The position numbers and the translations under genes were made by a program. Below the pieces are notes generated by a model. That model had not been told where the DNA came from and did not search any database. It worked only from the letters and a program-made list of their open reading frames with translations. A DNA stretch of 64,000 nucleotides. Origin: Chitinophagaceae bacterium (lineage in GTDB: Bacteria; Bacteroidota; Bacteroidia; Chitinophagales; Chitinophagaceae). This document shows, in pieces, positions 47,229 through 55,350 of this stretch (position 1 is its first letter; each line of letters opens with the position of its first letter). The stretch is taken from NCBI GenBank assembly GCA_016699815.1, contig CP065012.1, positions 1,240,001 through 1,304,000 of the forward strand. The letters run 5' to 3'.

Positions 47229-48113
47229 TTGGCTACGCAACAAAAAGAGAGAACTGCATTTTTTAAAAAAATAAAAGGTATAGGTACAGGCGCTCAAACA
47301 GAAATGAGCTTTATTGATCACCTTGAAGAATTGCGCTGGCATATTGTTCGGTCCTTGTTGGTTTGGCTTGCGGGTGCCATAGTTATTTTTATTTTTACAG
47401 ACTGGGTTTTTGATAATATTATTACTGCACCTGCACGCCAGGGCTTTATTACCTACAAGTTATTTTGCAATTTAGGCTATAAATTGGGCCTGGGAGATAC
47501 ACTTTGTATGCCGCCCATAAACCTTACCCTGCAGGGAACTACGGTAAGCGGCCCGTTTATGTCGGCTATTAATATTGCCATGGTTGGCGGCATAGTGCTG
47601 GCTTTTCCTTATTTGTTTTGGGAGCTTTGGCGTTTTGTAAAGCCTGCCTTATCCAGCAAAGAGGTAAAGTATGCCAGGGGAAGCATTTTTTGGGTTTCTT
47701 TATGTTTCTTTACCGGCGTGGCTTTTGGCTATTATTTACTGGCTCCCTTTACTTTTAATTTTTTAGCCAATTTTAAATTGGGCACTACCAGTATTTACGT
47801 TTACCGGCCTACACTTGATGATTATATTGAATCGCTTACCAACCTTTTATTGGGTTGCGGGCTTGCATTTGAGCTGCCGGTATTGGCCTATGTACTAGCA
47901 AAAATTGGTTTAATAAATGCTGGTTTTTTAAAAAAATACCGCAAATACGCCCTGGTAGTCATCCTGCTTCTGGCAGCCATTATTACGCCTTCGCCGGATT
48001 GGACCAGCCAGGTAATTGTGGCCTTACCGCTTTTATTATTGTACGAATTAAGCGTACTTATTGCCGCAAGGGTAGATAAAAAAAGAAAATTAGAAGAAAA
48101 GCAATGGGAATAG
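47229..48113 (+). CDS. tatC: Sec-independent protein translocase subunit TatC
   Basis: The 294-residue protein has six hydrophobic helices and the signature MSFIDHLEELRWHIVRSL, including the conserved Glu. PYLFWELWRFVKPAL and FTGVAFGYYLLAPF follow. It receives twin-arginine signal peptides. The start is TTG at 47229; the family block begins about 26 residues later. tatA and tatB are not adjacent. A cluster of charged residues ends the chain. Confidence 0.92.
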   Translation: MATQQKERTAFFKKIKGIGTGAQTEMSFIDHLEELRWHIVRSLLVWLAGAIVIFIFTDWVFDNIITAPARQGFITYKLFCNLGYKLGLGDTLCMPPINLTLQGTTVSGPFMSAINIAMVGGIVLAFPYLFWELWRFVKPALSSKEVKYARGSIFWVSLCFFTGVAFGYYLLAPFTFNFLANFKLGTTSIYVYRPTLDDYIESLTNLLLGCGLAFELPVLAYVLAKIGLINAGFLKKYRKYALVVILLLAAIITPSPDWTSQVIVALPLLLLYELSVLIAARVDKKRKLEEKQWE

Positions 48114-48273
48114 TTTTTGAATAAATCCATTTTTCACTTTCTAAAAAAATAACCCGGGCTATATTAATCTGCAACAGAAAAAAGGCAAAACACTTGCTAC
48201 ATGCAATCATCTCCTTAACTTGCACCCTCATTTAACCTTTCCTTAACCGAGCTGGCCTATATTTTTGCGCCAC

Positions 48274-49020
48274 ATGAAGCAGATTATGAGAAAATTATCC
48301 CTGTTCGTTTTGGCTTTTACTGCCCTTTTTACCGCATTTGCACAAGAAACTGCAAAAGCGCCAAAGCAAAAAAAAGTATATAACCTTACCGACCGTTCCG
48401 GCGACCATATTATGTTTCAGATTGCGGCAAATTTTTGGCCCGGGGTTCCGGATAGTATTAGCAGCCATATTAAAGGTTTTAACCGCAGCGCCAACCTTTA
48501 CGTAATGCTTAATAAGCCCTTTAAAAGCAACCCACAATACAGTTTTGCTTTTGGAGCAGGTATTAGCACATCAAATATTTATTTTAAAAATATGGAAGTA
48601 GGTATTACAGCCACAACGCCTACCATGCCATTTAAAGCAACCGACAGTACCAATCATTTTAAAAAATATAAACTTACTACCGCATACCTTGAAATCCCTA
48701 TAGAATTCCGATTTACCTCCAACCCCGAAACGCCGTCCAAAGCATGGAAAGTTGCCCTTGGCGCTAAAGTAGGCACCATGATAAATGCCCACACAAAGGG
48801 CAAAAACCTGTTAGGCTCCAATGGGGGAACCATTAATGAATTCACTCAAAAAATGGGCTCCAAATCATTCTTTAATACCACAAGGCTTTCAGCAACGGCA
48901 AGAGTAGGCTATGGAAATTTTTCTTTGTTTAGTTCCTTTGCCTTGGGCAATTTGTTTAAAGATGGTGTTGCCCACCCGGTAAAACCTTTTCAAATAGGCC
49001 TGTGCCTAAGTGGCTTATAA
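48274..49020 (+). CDS. outer-membrane beta-barrel-like protein of unknown function
   Basis: The 248-residue protein has a signal peptide (KLSLFVLAFTALFTAFAQ). The following alternating sheet pattern with aromatic and polar residues (YAFGAGISTSNIYFKNMEVG, LEIPIEFRFTSN, ALGAKVGTMINAHTKG) suggests a small porin-like barrel (DUF3575/PorT-like style). ATG 48274 was chosen; the ATG at 48286 is an equally reasonable start, since a TATTTTTG box at 48260-48267 leaves only a very short leader. No conserved family name is certain. Confidence 0.65.
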   Translation: MKQIMRKLSLFVLAFTALFTAFAQETAKAPKQKKVYNLTDRSGDHIMFQIAANFWPGVPDSISSHIKGFNRSANLYVMLNKPFKSNPQYSFAFGAGISTSNIYFKNMEVGITATTPTMPFKATDSTNHFKKYKLTTAYLEIPIEFRFTSNPETPSKAWKVALGAKVGTMINAHTKGKNLLGSNGGTINEFTQKMGSKSFFNTTRLSATARVGYGNFSLFSSFALGNLFKDGVAHPVKPFQIGLCLSGL

Positions 49021-49071
49021 AATAAAACCGTATTTTACCGTTCATCGAAACTTAATGCTGCTTTAGTTTCT

Positions 49072-49079
49072 TAAATTTG
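49072..49079 (+). promoter_or_regulatory. TAnnTTTG -7 box for the PurF-like gene
   Basis: TAAATTTG lies 33 bases before ATG 49113. Its last three bases (49077-49079) form an in-frame TTG that extends the frame upstream; because it is part of the promoter, ATG 49113 is the better start. No good -33 TTTG was seen. Confidence 0.45.
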
Positions 49080-49112
49080 CGGCTCATTGTTGAAAAACCG
49101 GGTTTTTCCCTT

Positions 49113-50960
49113 ATGAGTGATGCAATAAAACACGAATGTGGCCTGGCGCTCATTCGGCTCCGAAAGCCTTTTAGCTTTTACCAGCAAAAATATAAAACGG
49201 CATTGTATGGCCTCAATAAGCTGTACCTGCTTATGGAAAAGCAACACAACCGTGGCCAGGATGGCGCAGGAATTGCTGCCGTAAAATTAAATACCGAGCC
49301 AGGTTATCCTTTCATGTACCGCCTGCGCAGCAATGCTTCACAATCCATTGCCCAGGTTTTTGGGCAAATAGCCAACGAAATAGAAGAAGTAGAATCCTAC
49401 CAGCCCGATATAAAAAATTATCCCGGGCTTTTAAAAGGCCATATACCTGCAATGGGAGAATTGCTCCTGGGCCACCTGCGCTATGGCACGCAAGGAAAAA
49501 ATGATGTAAACTATTGCCATCCTTTTATTAAAAAAAACACCATACCTGCAAGAAACCTTACCCTTGCCGGAAATTTTAACCTGGTAAATACCGAAGAACT
49601 TTTTGATTTGCTCAATATAATGCCCGGCGATTTTCAAAAACAAAGCGACCTGGCAGCAATGATGGAAGTGATTCATCATTTTTTAGTAAAAGCCGATGAA
49701 GACAATCCAGGGAATATAAATATTAGCGCAGTATTAAAAAAAGCCGTTTCTATGTTTGACGGCGGTTTTCATGTAGGCGGGCTTGTAGGCAACGGCGATT
49801 GCTTTGTAATGAGGGATGCGCACGGCATTAGGCCATCTTATTATTATATCAATGATGAAATTGTGGTAGCCGCAAGCGAAAGGGTTGCCATAAGAACAGC
49901 ATTTAATGTTGCAGAAAATGATGTGCTGGAACTTATGCCCGGCTGTGCATTAATAGTAAAAGCAGATGGGCGTTGCACAGTGGAGCAAATTGTACCCGCA
50001 TTAGAAAGAAAAGCCTGCAGTTTTGAACGCATTTATTTTAGCCGTGGCAACGATGAGAGTATTTACAAAGAAAGAAATGCCCTGGGCTACAACCTAAGCT
50101 CAATTGTATTAAAAGCTATTAACTACGACCTTAAAAACACTATTTTTTCTTTTATACCCAATACCGCCGAAACAGCTTTTTACGGCTTAATAAAAGGAGC
50201 AGAGGATTATCTCAATAAAATAAAAACAGAACGCATCCTTAGCTGGGGCAAAGATTTTGACGAGGAAAAACTCACCGAAATGATCAACCGCAGGGTGAGG
50301 ATTGAAAAGATTGCCATTAAAGATGTAAAACTCCGCACTTTTATTACGCAGGACAGCAGCCGGGACGAAATGGTGCAGCATGTGTATGATATTGCTTACG
50401 GAACCGTAAAAAGAAATACCGATACCCTGGTAATTATAGATGATAGTATCGTAAGAGGAACCACACTGAAGCAAAGTATTATCAGGATGCTGAGCAGGCT
50501 TGGCCCCGAAAAAATTATTATTGTTTCTTCTGCACCGCAAATACGCTACCCCGATTGCTATGGAATTGATATGAGCAAAATGGGCGACTTTGTGGCTTTT
50601 CGTGCCGCTATTGCCTTACTTAAAGAAAGAAAAATGGAAACCCTGCTCACCAATTTACTGGAAGAATGCCGGGAAATGCAGCGCAACAATAAATTGCATA
50701 CCGAAAATGTAGTACGCAAAATTTACCAGCCTTTTACTGCCGAAGAAATTGCCGGTAAAATTGCAACACTTATTACACCCGAAGACATAAAAATTCCCGT
50801 ACAGGTAATTTATCAAACCATCGAAACCCTGCATGAGAGCTGCCCTCACAATACAGGCGACTGGTATTTTACCGGCAATTACCCTACGGCCGGCGGCAAC
50901 AAGGTTTGCAATAAAGCCTTTATGAATTATATGGAAGGCAAAAATGTAAGAGGTTATTAA
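49113..50960 (+). CDS. amidophosphoribosyltransferase-like class II glutamine amidotransferase
   Basis: The 615-residue protein has a glutaminase domain beginning HECGLALIRL with the candidate nucleophile Cys9 after an eight-residue segment, then QHNRGQDGAG, LRYGTQGKND and the NFNL loop. The phosphoribosyltransferase half has TLVIIDDSIVRGTT, the PRPP-binding loop, and APQIRYPDCYG. Standard PurF has Cys at residue 2 and about 470-510 residues; this protein is about 100 longer. The first nine residues may be a cleaved propeptide. It likely makes phosphoribosylamine, but another amination is possible. Confidence 0.8.
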   Translation: MSDAIKHECGLALIRLRKPFSFYQQKYKTALYGLNKLYLLMEKQHNRGQDGAGIAAVKLNTEPGYPFMYRLRSNASQSIAQVFGQIANEIEEVESYQPDIKNYPGLLKGHIPAMGELLLGHLRYGTQGKNDVNYCHPFIKKNTIPARNLTLAGNFNLVNTEELFDLLNIMPGDFQKQSDLAAMMEVIHHFLVKADEDNPGNINISAVLKKAVSMFDGGFHVGGLVGNGDCFVMRDAHGIRPSYYYINDEIVVAASERVAIRTAFNVAENDVLELMPGCALIVKADGRCTVEQIVPALERKACSFERIYFSRGNDESIYKERNALGYNLSSIVLKAINYDLKNTIFSFIPNTAETAFYGLIKGAEDYLNKIKTERILSWGKDFDEEKLTEMINRRVRIEKIAIKDVKLRTFITQDSSRDEMVQHVYDIAYGTVKRNTDTLVIIDDSIVRGTTLKQSIIRMLSRLGPEKIIIVSSAPQIRYPDCYGIDMSKMGDFVAFRAAIALLKERKMETLLTNLLEECREMQRNNKLHTENVVRKIYQPFTAEEIAGKIATLITPEDIKIPVQVIYQTIETLHESCPHNTGDWYFTGNYPTAGGNKVCNKAFMNYMEGKNVRGY

Positions 50961-50991
50961 ATAAAAAAATTCAAATACAGGTAAAGTATTT

Positions 50992-51624
50992 ATGGCGCAC
51001 CGCATCCATTTAAGCAAAGATAAAAAACTCAAAAAACTAGTAGATGCCCAGCCGGAGTATACACTCATGCGTAAAAAAAATATACACCTGCATTTATGCG
51101 GCTCCATTATAAGCCAGCAGTTAAGCACCAAAGTAGCCGAAGTAATTTATAAACGCTTTTTAGCTTTGTTTAATACCCAAAAACCCGGTATCCATCAAAT
51201 ACTTGCCCTACCATTTGATACTTTACGCAGCATTGGCCTCTCTAATGCCAAAACAAATTATGTGCATAATGTTTGCCGCTTTTTTTATGAAAATAAAATT
51301 ACCGATGCAAAGCTGCACAAAATGAGCGATGAAGAATTTATAACATTTATTACCCAAATAAAAGGCATTGGCCAATGGACGGCAGAAATGCAACTGATGT
51401 TTACCCTGGGCAGGGAAGACGTATTTTCTACCGGCGACCTGGGCATACAGCAAGCCATGACAAGGCTTTACAAGCTGGATGCCGGCAATAAAAAAACCCT
51501 GCAGGAGCAAATGCTTTCCATTGCTGAAAAATGGCGGCCCTACCGCACTTATGCCTGCCGCTATTTATGGGATTGGAAGGATAACACGCACCTTCCCAAA
51601 AAGAAAGCGGAAAAGAAGAAGTAA
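50992..51624 (+). CDS. DNA-3-methyladenine glycosylase (AlkA-like, HhH-GPD)
   Basis: The 210-residue protein has the HhH-GPD motif, IKGIGQWTAEMQLMF, followed by the catalytic aspartate in FSTGDLGIQ. It removes alkylated bases. The N-terminal part (RIHLSKDKKLKKLVD, GSIISQQLSTKVA) matches the Bacteroidota class II family. It is the last intact gene before the rearranged cluster at 51.65 kb, and its C-terminus is lysine-rich (LPKKKAEKKK). Confidence 0.86.
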   Translation: MAHRIHLSKDKKLKKLVDAQPEYTLMRKKNIHLHLCGSIISQQLSTKVAEVIYKRFLALFNTQKPGIHQILALPFDTLRSIGLSNAKTNYVHNVCRFFYENKITDAKLHKMSDEEFITFITQIKGIGQWTAEMQLMFTLGREDVFSTGDLGIQQAMTRLYKLDAGNKKTLQEQMLSIAEKWRPYRTYACRYLWDWKDNTHLPKKKAEKKK

Positions 51625-51656
51625 ATACCGGGGCCTGCAACTTTAGCGTAAGTTAG

Positions 51657-53404
51657 TTGAAAAATATTTTTTTAATTTTACTCCCATCCAAAAAGCCTGC
51701 ATAATCCTGCTTTTAACGATTATTATTTACGCCTGCAATAAAGTTGATTTAACTTTAATTGGCAATACGCCTAATACAACCCAAAAAATTCTTTACAATA
51801 CCTCCTGGCACAAATGCACAGGTAATAAGAGTAATGAATGAAATTAAAAAACGAAATGAACGCAAAGAATTTGTAACCAAATTTGCTATCCAAAACGGTT
51901 ATCCTGTTTGGAACAAAGTATTAATGGGCACATCCCAAAAGCAGTATGCCCATGCAAGCCTTGCAGGCAATAGCCTCGATGGCGTTACCGATACCACTAT
52001 TTTAATACCCTTTGTAATGGAAGGCGAATTTAGCGTAAAAGGTTTTATACGTGCAACGCTCAACGATAGCGTAAGCCTTAGCTACTCCCTTGCCAAAGAT
52101 TATAAAGCTTACGAAGAAAAATTAGATAATTCAAAAACCGCATCTTCGGCATTTGCCATGCTGAGTATGGCATTAAATAAAATAGTGTTCAATGAAGAGT
52201 ATTATAAAATAACCAACCCAAAAATTTTAAGTACCGATACGGCTCATATAGCAACGCAAAAAATTAAACTTAATGAAATAAATTTTTCAATTACAGATAG
52301 TGCAAATATGAGATACCTAATCTTATGTAGTTCATTTACACAAACGCAAGCGGTTTGCGGCACTCCGGGGCTGCTGTATGTAGTGACGAAGATGGATGTG
52401 ATGCAGGATCTTGCCCAACAAATTCATGCCATTTGGTTACAACTACAACAAATATTTGTACTGGTATAGATTATCCCGATATACTTGGCTCAACAGGAGG
52501 CGGCTCAACGGGTGAAGGCGGCGGAAGCAATGGCGGTGGGCCAATACCTTATGTTTACCCCTGCGAAGGCACACAAAACAACCCAGCTCCTTTTACCGCA
52601 ACCAATAATATAGAAGACCCCGGGGATTGCCCCGAACCGGGAGAAGGCGATGGGTGGATACCCTGGCAGGATGAGCCTCAAACGCCTTGTGAAATAGCAC
52701 AAAATGCAGCTAAAAAAATGGACACGCTTTTTAATGCAAGTAAAGCTGACTCTGTTTTGAACACTATTCCCAATTTGTCTACAGAAACCAAGGAAAAAGG
52801 ATTTGCCATTTATCAGAATATTATAATAAACCCATTTAACCCTACTGATACCAGTGTTACCGGATATAGCTGCGGTGACGTACAAACAGGCACTGATTCT
52901 TCAATTCTTATTGAGTACATCTACAATCCTAATACTAAACGGCCAATTACATGGCTGCACACTCATAATAAAGATGGATATTCTGCACAATCTGCAAAAG
53001 ACATCTATGAACTTTTAGAGGATAATTTATCAAACTCAAATTTCCAGGGAGCTTTTGTTGCAGCGGCAGATGGCAGCCAATATGCCATTACTGTTACCAA
53101 CGATTCATTAGCAAACCTGTTCACAAATACTAAAAGCATTTTTCTGGATGGTGCAAAATGGAATGAAACATCCAATATTGGAAAAGCGTTTAAAGAGGCA
53201 GAAAAATATTTTAAAAATGGGGATAGTACAAAAACAAATTATGCTTATGAAATGGCTATGGCAACGGTACTTAAGCAATTTAATGCAGGTGTTACACTCA
53301 ATAAAAAAGATACCAATGGCAACTTTAAACCTATAGTTGTAAATACTATCATAGCAAATCACAACAAACCCAAGAAAAAGCAGTATGTACAAGATTGCTT
53401 ATAA
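51657..53404 (+). pseudogene. cassette copy (a): secreted lipoprotein with JAB/MPN-like C-terminus, three frameshifts
   Basis: Three reading frames join into one protein. A TTG at 51657 (MKN...) changes frame in A5 (51660-51664) to a lipoprotein signal ending IIIYAC (Cys codon 51734-51736). Frame changes again in A6 (51783-51788) to a body beginning FFTIPPGTNAQVIRVMNEI and reaching 52370, and again in G4 (52367-52370) to a Cys/Gly-rich linker, GDGWIPWQDEP and a C-terminal domain with LHTHNKDGYSAQSAKDIYEL. The last resembles the HxH...SxxD zinc signature of JAB/MPN proteins. Each shift is a one-base change in a homopolymer. Whether these are decay or base-calling errors is unresolved. Confidence 0.65.
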
Positions 53405-53793
53405 TTATTTAACTTTAAACTATTACAAAATGAAAAAAATAATATTAATACCAATTTTATATATCAGCATTTTTAAGAATGCCAATTCACAGACTGTACC
53501 TGTTACAGATACATTGGCATATTTACAAACTATTGTTACCAATAAGGCTAATTATATCGGTCATCCTTTTTCAACACTTGCGAATAGTTTACAGATTCAA
53601 ATAAAATCTTTTTTCCCATTTGCAAGTTTGCCATACGATAAAACAAAAGAAACGTCTACTGATTTTTCTTTTTACTTTCCCCTGAATGTAGACGAATTAT
53701 ATCTTACTTATCCATATTTAGTAATCTATTGGCAACCTTTTTTAAATACAAACCAATCTAATATCATTCAGCAAACCAATGATAACAAATGGC

Positions 53794-53797
53794 GATG
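53794..53797. repeat. left copy of 4-bp target-site duplication (GATG)
   Basis: GATG ends immediately before the terminal TG of the element; an identical copy follows the element at 55100-55103. Keeping one copy rejoins the broken gene in frame. Confidence 0.85.
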
Positions 53798-53819
53798 TGT
53801 AAGCGTCCCCTTTTTTCGG
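53798..53819 (+). repeat. left terminal inverted repeat of the IS
   Basis: Thirteen bases TGTAAGCGTCCCC are identical to the right end in reverse; the inner part (TTTTCGG against TCTTCGG) is similar but not identical. Confidence 0.85.
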
Positions 53820-54743
53820 TCAATCCAAAATTAGAGTTTTCTGTTCAGCTTTTTGTTTTTTTAATACTTTATCCACTAACCGGCTCTCTTCAATTTGAAA
53901 AGGATTTCCGTTCGCCGTTTGTGGATAAAGCTTTTGTGCATATTTTGAACATTGGCACCATTTTTCAGCAAACATCAGAGGCGATTGATATTGTAAGGAT
54001 TTGTGCGGCCTCTCTGTGTTGTAATCCTGCCTCCATTTCTCACAATGTTCCCTTACTTCTCTCATTGTTGTAAATATATATGCGTTTAATAATTCACGGC
54101 GTATGCTCCCGTTTTTTCTTTCAATAAAAGCATTCTGCATTGGGCGACCTGGTTGTATAAACTGAAGTGTAATGTGTCGCTTACTGCACCATTCTTCTAA
54201 TTTATGACTGATAAATTCAGGACCGTTATCCATCCTGATATTGGCAGGGCAACCCCGCTCTTGTACCAATCGCTCCAGCACCCTTATTACTCTTAGAGTA
54301 GGCAATGAAGTGTCAGTTTCTATTGCCAGAGATTCCCTGTTAAAATCTTCCAATACATTAAACAGGCGTATTTTTCGGCCATCCTGTAAACTATCATTCA
54401 TAAAGTCTATGCTCCACATTTGGTTAAAACTTGTGGGTAGTGTTAAGGGTTGCTTTATCCTTTCCGGTAAACGTTTTTTGGGCTTGCGCCTGATGTTTAA
54501 ATTCATTTTCCTATATACACGCCTCACTCGCTTATGATTCCAACCATAGCCACGGTTGCGCAGTCGATAAAAGCTTTGCCAAAAGCCAATAACCGGATGC
54601 TTCTTCACAAGTCCTTCAAGGGCATCCTCTATCTGAGAATCATCTTTTGTTTTAGCTGTATATTGAAAACTGCTCCGTGGTAGCTTCACGATTTTGCAAG
54701 CCTTGCTAACACTACAATGTGCTTCTTCTATTAGTTGAAACAC
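53820..54743 (-). CDS. IS3-family transposase OrfB (DDE integrase core)
   Basis: The 307-residue OrfB has a HTH_21-like N-terminus and an rve core. The three acidic residues are in WSIDFMND (D), IRMDNGPEFIS (D) and PMQNAFIERKNGS (E), so the catalytic triad is complete. It starts with GTG at 54743; upstream, the same frame reads KKVITPADKREAVF, the usual region joined to OrfA by ribosomal frameshifting. It is in the +1 frame relative to orfA here, unlike the -1 expected for this family. Confidence 0.92.
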   Translation of the reverse strand: MFQLIEEAHCSVSKACKIVKLPRSSFQYTAKTKDDSQIEDALEGLVKKHPVIGFWQSFYRLRNRGYGWNHKRVRRVYRKMNLNIRRKPKKRLPERIKQPLTLPTSFNQMWSIDFMNDSLQDGRKIRLFNVLEDFNRESLAIETDTSLPTLRVIRVLERLVQERGCPANIRMDNGPEFISHKLEEWCSKRHITLQFIQPGRPMQNAFIERKNGSIRRELLNAYIFTTMREVREHCEKWRQDYNTERPHKSLQYQSPLMFAEKWCQCSKYAQKLYPQTANGNPFQIEESRLVDKVLKKQKAEQKTLILD

Positions 54744-54756
54744 AGCTTCTCTTTTG

Positions 54757-55041
54757 TCAGCAGGCGTTATAACTTTTTTCGATAAAACCTTTCATTGCCC
54801 GGTTCTCGAAAGTGAGCTCCGCTACTATTTTTTTGTACTGCGATAACTCCGCTTCCATTTCTTTTATGCGCTTTACATCACTGGTTTCCATGCCGCCATA
54901 TTTGGCTTTCCAGTTGTAAAAGGTAGCATCGCTAATACCCAACTCACGGCAAACATCCTTGGCAGGTATGCCGCTTTCCTGTTTCTTAATTGAAGCCACT
55001 ATCTGGCTTTCGGTAAATCTTGTTCTTTTCATAATTGACAA
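54757..55041 (-). CDS. IS3-family transposase OrfA
   Basis: The 94-residue OrfA has the HTH_Tnp_1 domain: MKRTRFTESQIVASIKKQES, VCRELGISDATFYNWKAKYG and a leucine-zipper region (EAELSQYKKIVAEL). It ends ...KGFIEKSYNAC, whereas close relatives end near IEKKL. The A6 run (reverse strand, 54774-54779) at the frameshift site has one A fewer than the A AAA AAG heptamer in the register needed for -1 frameshifting. Translation as seen may give a nonstandard fusion. Confidence 0.88.
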   Translation of the reverse strand: MSIMKRTRFTESQIVASIKKQESGIPAKDVCRELGISDATFYNWKAKYGGMETSDVKRIKEMEAELSQYKKIVAELTFENRAMKGFIEKSYNAC

Positions 55042-55077
55042 TTTTAAAATTAAAGATTATTCTCTAATTTCAAACTG

Positions 55078-55099
55078 CCGAAGATTGGGGACGCTTACA
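55078..55099 (-). repeat. right terminal inverted repeat of the IS
   Basis: Read on the reverse strand it begins TGTAAGCGTCCCC, the partner of the left end at 53798. The duplicated GATG follows at 55100. Confidence 0.85.
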
Positions 55100-55103
55100 G
55101 ATG
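55100..55103. repeat. right copy of 4-bp target-site duplication (GATG)
   Basis: GATG directly follows the terminal CA of the element and matches 53794-53797. Confidence 0.85.
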
Positions 55104-55196
55104 GAATTCAGATGCTTTATCGTTTTATTCAACAGGTATAATTAAGGATATTCAAATAAGAGAATAAAATTTAATTGTTTTTATAAACAGAATTCA

Positions 55197-55231
55197 AAAT
55201 GGGCTGATTAATTATTATCAGCCCATTTTTT
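55197..55231 (+). terminator. strong terminator between cassette copies (a) and (b)
   Basis: AAATGGGCTGAT (55197-55208) pairs with ATCAGCCCATTT (55217-55228) around an 8-base loop, and a T tract follows. It ends the original operon of copy (a) and its partner. Confidence 0.85.
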
Positions 55232-55272
55232 ACAACTTTACTACAGCCAACAAAAGTATTTGCAAAAGCAGG

Positions 55273-55338
55273 GCTGAACGATGTAACATCAGCTGTGTGC
55301 AGGCATCAGCAGTGGTTCGGGCTCGTTCAATGTTCAGC
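55273..55338. repeat. imperfect inverted repeat in the gap before cassette copy (b)
   Basis: GCTGAAC (55273-55279) and GTTCAGC (55332-55338) bracket about 52 bases that contain no gene. Both arms are extended by partial matches (GAACGAT against TTCAATGTTC). It lies exactly where the 5' part of copy (b) is missing, so it may be a remnant of a mobile repeat. No target duplication was seen. The 5' end of copy (b) begins at 55351. Confidence 0.3.
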
Positions 55339-55350
55339 TTTAGTTCTTAA

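Larger units (their letters stand above)
53798..55099. mobile_element. IS3-family insertion sequence, IS407-like (1302 bp)
   Basis: The element begins TGTAAGCGTCCCC and ends with the inverse; the terminal repeats are 53798-53819 and 55078-55099. It is bordered by a 4-bp direct repeat, GATG (53794-53797 and 55100-55103), the size expected for the IS407 group. It carries orfA and orfB on the reverse strand. It interrupts the partner gene at 53430, and clean removal restores that frame, so the event is recent in terms of the target sequence. Confidence 0.93.
53430..55167 (+). pseudogene. small secreted partner gene of copy (a), split by an IS element
   Basis: The gene starts at ATG 53430 (MKKIILIPILYISIF signal) and reads to 53797, then is interrupted. 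Removing the element and one copy of the GATG repeat joins 53797 to 55104 in frame; the product then ends at TAA 55165-55167 with NKWRWNSDALSFYSTGIIKDIQIRE-type residues, 143 residues in all. Its NYIGHPFSTLA and LVIYWQPF segments resemble FLNKPIDTLLAYI and FLWIYINIY in the gene at 56877-57284, so the two belong to one partner family. Function is unknown. Confidence 0.8.

Noticed and set aside
53834..53834. Reading of the interrupted partner gene into the IS to a stop at 53834 as a complete protein
   Set aside because: The last 12 residues come from the IS end; joining the flanks gives the real C-terminus.
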